NCBI GenBank assembly: GCA_938008925.1
Contig: CALLIQ010000155.1
Span: forward strand, 1 to 6,254
Source: an uncultured Acidimicrobiales bacterium
GTDB taxonomy: Bacteria > Actinomycetota > Acidimicrobiia > Acidimicrobiales > SZUA-35
Length of the DNA: 6,254 nt
Reading direction: 5' to 3'
Below the pieces are notes generated by a model. The model was not told the origin of the DNA. It searched no databases and was given only the letters and a program-made list of their open reading frames with translations. Both the position numbers and the translations under genes were made by a program. Within the stretch, counting starts at the first letter, position 1; every line of letters begins with the position of its first letter. Below are positions 5,939 through 6,254 of this stretch, in pieces.

Positions 5939-6254
5939 CTAAGCGTCGGCGTGTGCGCTCAGGTCAGGCGCATTGGGCGACGAGATCGGTGCCCGGCCAG
6001 CGCCTTCTTTGAGTGCCTCAGCGGCCTTCTCGTTCTCCATGATCTTGGACAGCACCGCTTGGCCGGCGCGATCGAAGGACTCTCGGTTCTCGATGACGTA
6101 TCGCTGCGATGAGCGGAGCGGGTCGAGCAGTCCGTTGATCTCGGGAACGACGTAGCGAGCCACCAGATCCCACGACCGGCGCTGGTTCTCGATGTTGGCC
6201 CAGTCGTTGGCGAAGCCGATGACGGCACCGAAGCCACCGGTGACCTCGTACATC
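5939..6254 (-). CDS. LLM class flavin-dependent oxidoreductase, C-terminal part (partial at window edge)
   Basis: The open frame enters from the right edge and ends at TAG 5941-5939. About 104 residues are visible. The start GGFGAVIGFANDWANIENQR (6-25), then RSWDLVARYVVPEINGLLDP, is the characteristic C-terminal segment of the long group of bacterial luciferase-like flavin monooxygenases (GGFG...DWA...RS..L.ARYV.P), where it follows the TIM barrel. The tail (residues ~50-104) is hydrophilic and Ala/Glu-rich, ending PISSPNAPDLSAHADA. The Met encoded at 6253-6251 is almost certainly internal, because the catalytic barrel must lie upstream beyond the window. It probably uses FMNH2 supplied by a reductase; the substrate is unknown. 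It is the first visible gene of the - strand run that continues into the esterase, 32 bp downstream. Confidence 0.78.
   Translation of the reverse strand, partial: MYEVTGGFGAVIGFANDWANIENQRRSWDLVARYVVPEINGLLDPLRSSQRYVIENRESFDRAGQAVLSKIMENEKAAEALKEGAGRAPISSPNAPDLSAHADA

Noticed and set aside
5025..5942. Long + strand open frame (about 305 codons) opposite the esterase
   Set aside because: It is antisense to a gene with a complete hydrolase triad; its translation is low-complexity and Arg/Gly-rich without motifs. Such shadow frames are usual in GC-rich DNA.
6200..6253. Treating the Met at 6253 as the start of a complete 104-aa protein
   Set aside because: The visible sequence matches only the C-terminal segment of LLM monooxygenases, and the frame is open to the window edge, so the gene continues beyond it.

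Overview
The window comes from a GC-rich bacterial chromosome, most likely an actinobacterium. By gene content I lean towards an Acidimicrobiia/Ilumatobacter-like lineage. The reasons are the strong G/C bias at third codon positions, a predicted F420-dependent luciferase-like (LLM) oxidoreductase, an adaptor protein that carries a peptidoglycan-binding domain (a type familiar from actinobacterial ABC exporters), and many TGATG/ATGA gene overlaps. The taxonomic call is inference. No RNA gene, insertion sequence, phage gene or CRISPR array was seen, and no gene-free stretch exceeds about 60 bases.

Left part (1-3018, + strand): a tightly coupled export operon. The last 14 codons of an unidentified gene overlap the start of a membrane-fusion (periplasmic adaptor) protein. 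The adaptor overlaps a MacB/LolD-type ABC ATPase by 4 nt, and the ATPase overlaps a MacB/FtsX-type permease by 4 nt. Together they would form a MacAB-like tripartite ABC system for a cell without a classical TolC outer-membrane partner. In the adaptor, a peptidoglycan-binding domain sits where the alpha-helical hairpin usually lies.

Middle (3001-4484): the end of the permease gene, including its stop codon, is repeated as an imperfect in-frame tandem array. That array runs up to the stop codon of a convergent LLM-class, probably F420-dependent, oxidoreductase (3077-3988, - strand). A divergent small four-helix membrane protein (4041-4484, + strand) starts 52 bp away. The LLM gene may be transcribed without a leader.

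Right part (4498-6254, - strand): a three-gene run transcribed right to left. It holds the C-terminal part of a second LLM flavin monooxygenase (cut by the window edge), an HSL-type alpha/beta hydrolase with a complete catalytic triad, and a small protein with an HNH-like zinc-binding framework whose central catalytic histidine is replaced by glycine. The hydrolase and HNH-like genes overlap as TGATG. A monooxygenase next to an esterase suggests a short oxidative catabolic step (oxidise, then cleave an ester), but the substrate cannot be read from sequence.

Most of the window is ordinary chromosomal coding sequence. The points most worth a second look are the adaptor architecture, the stop-codon tandem repeat at 3001-3087, the degenerate HNH protein and the strong excess of the palindrome CGATCG.
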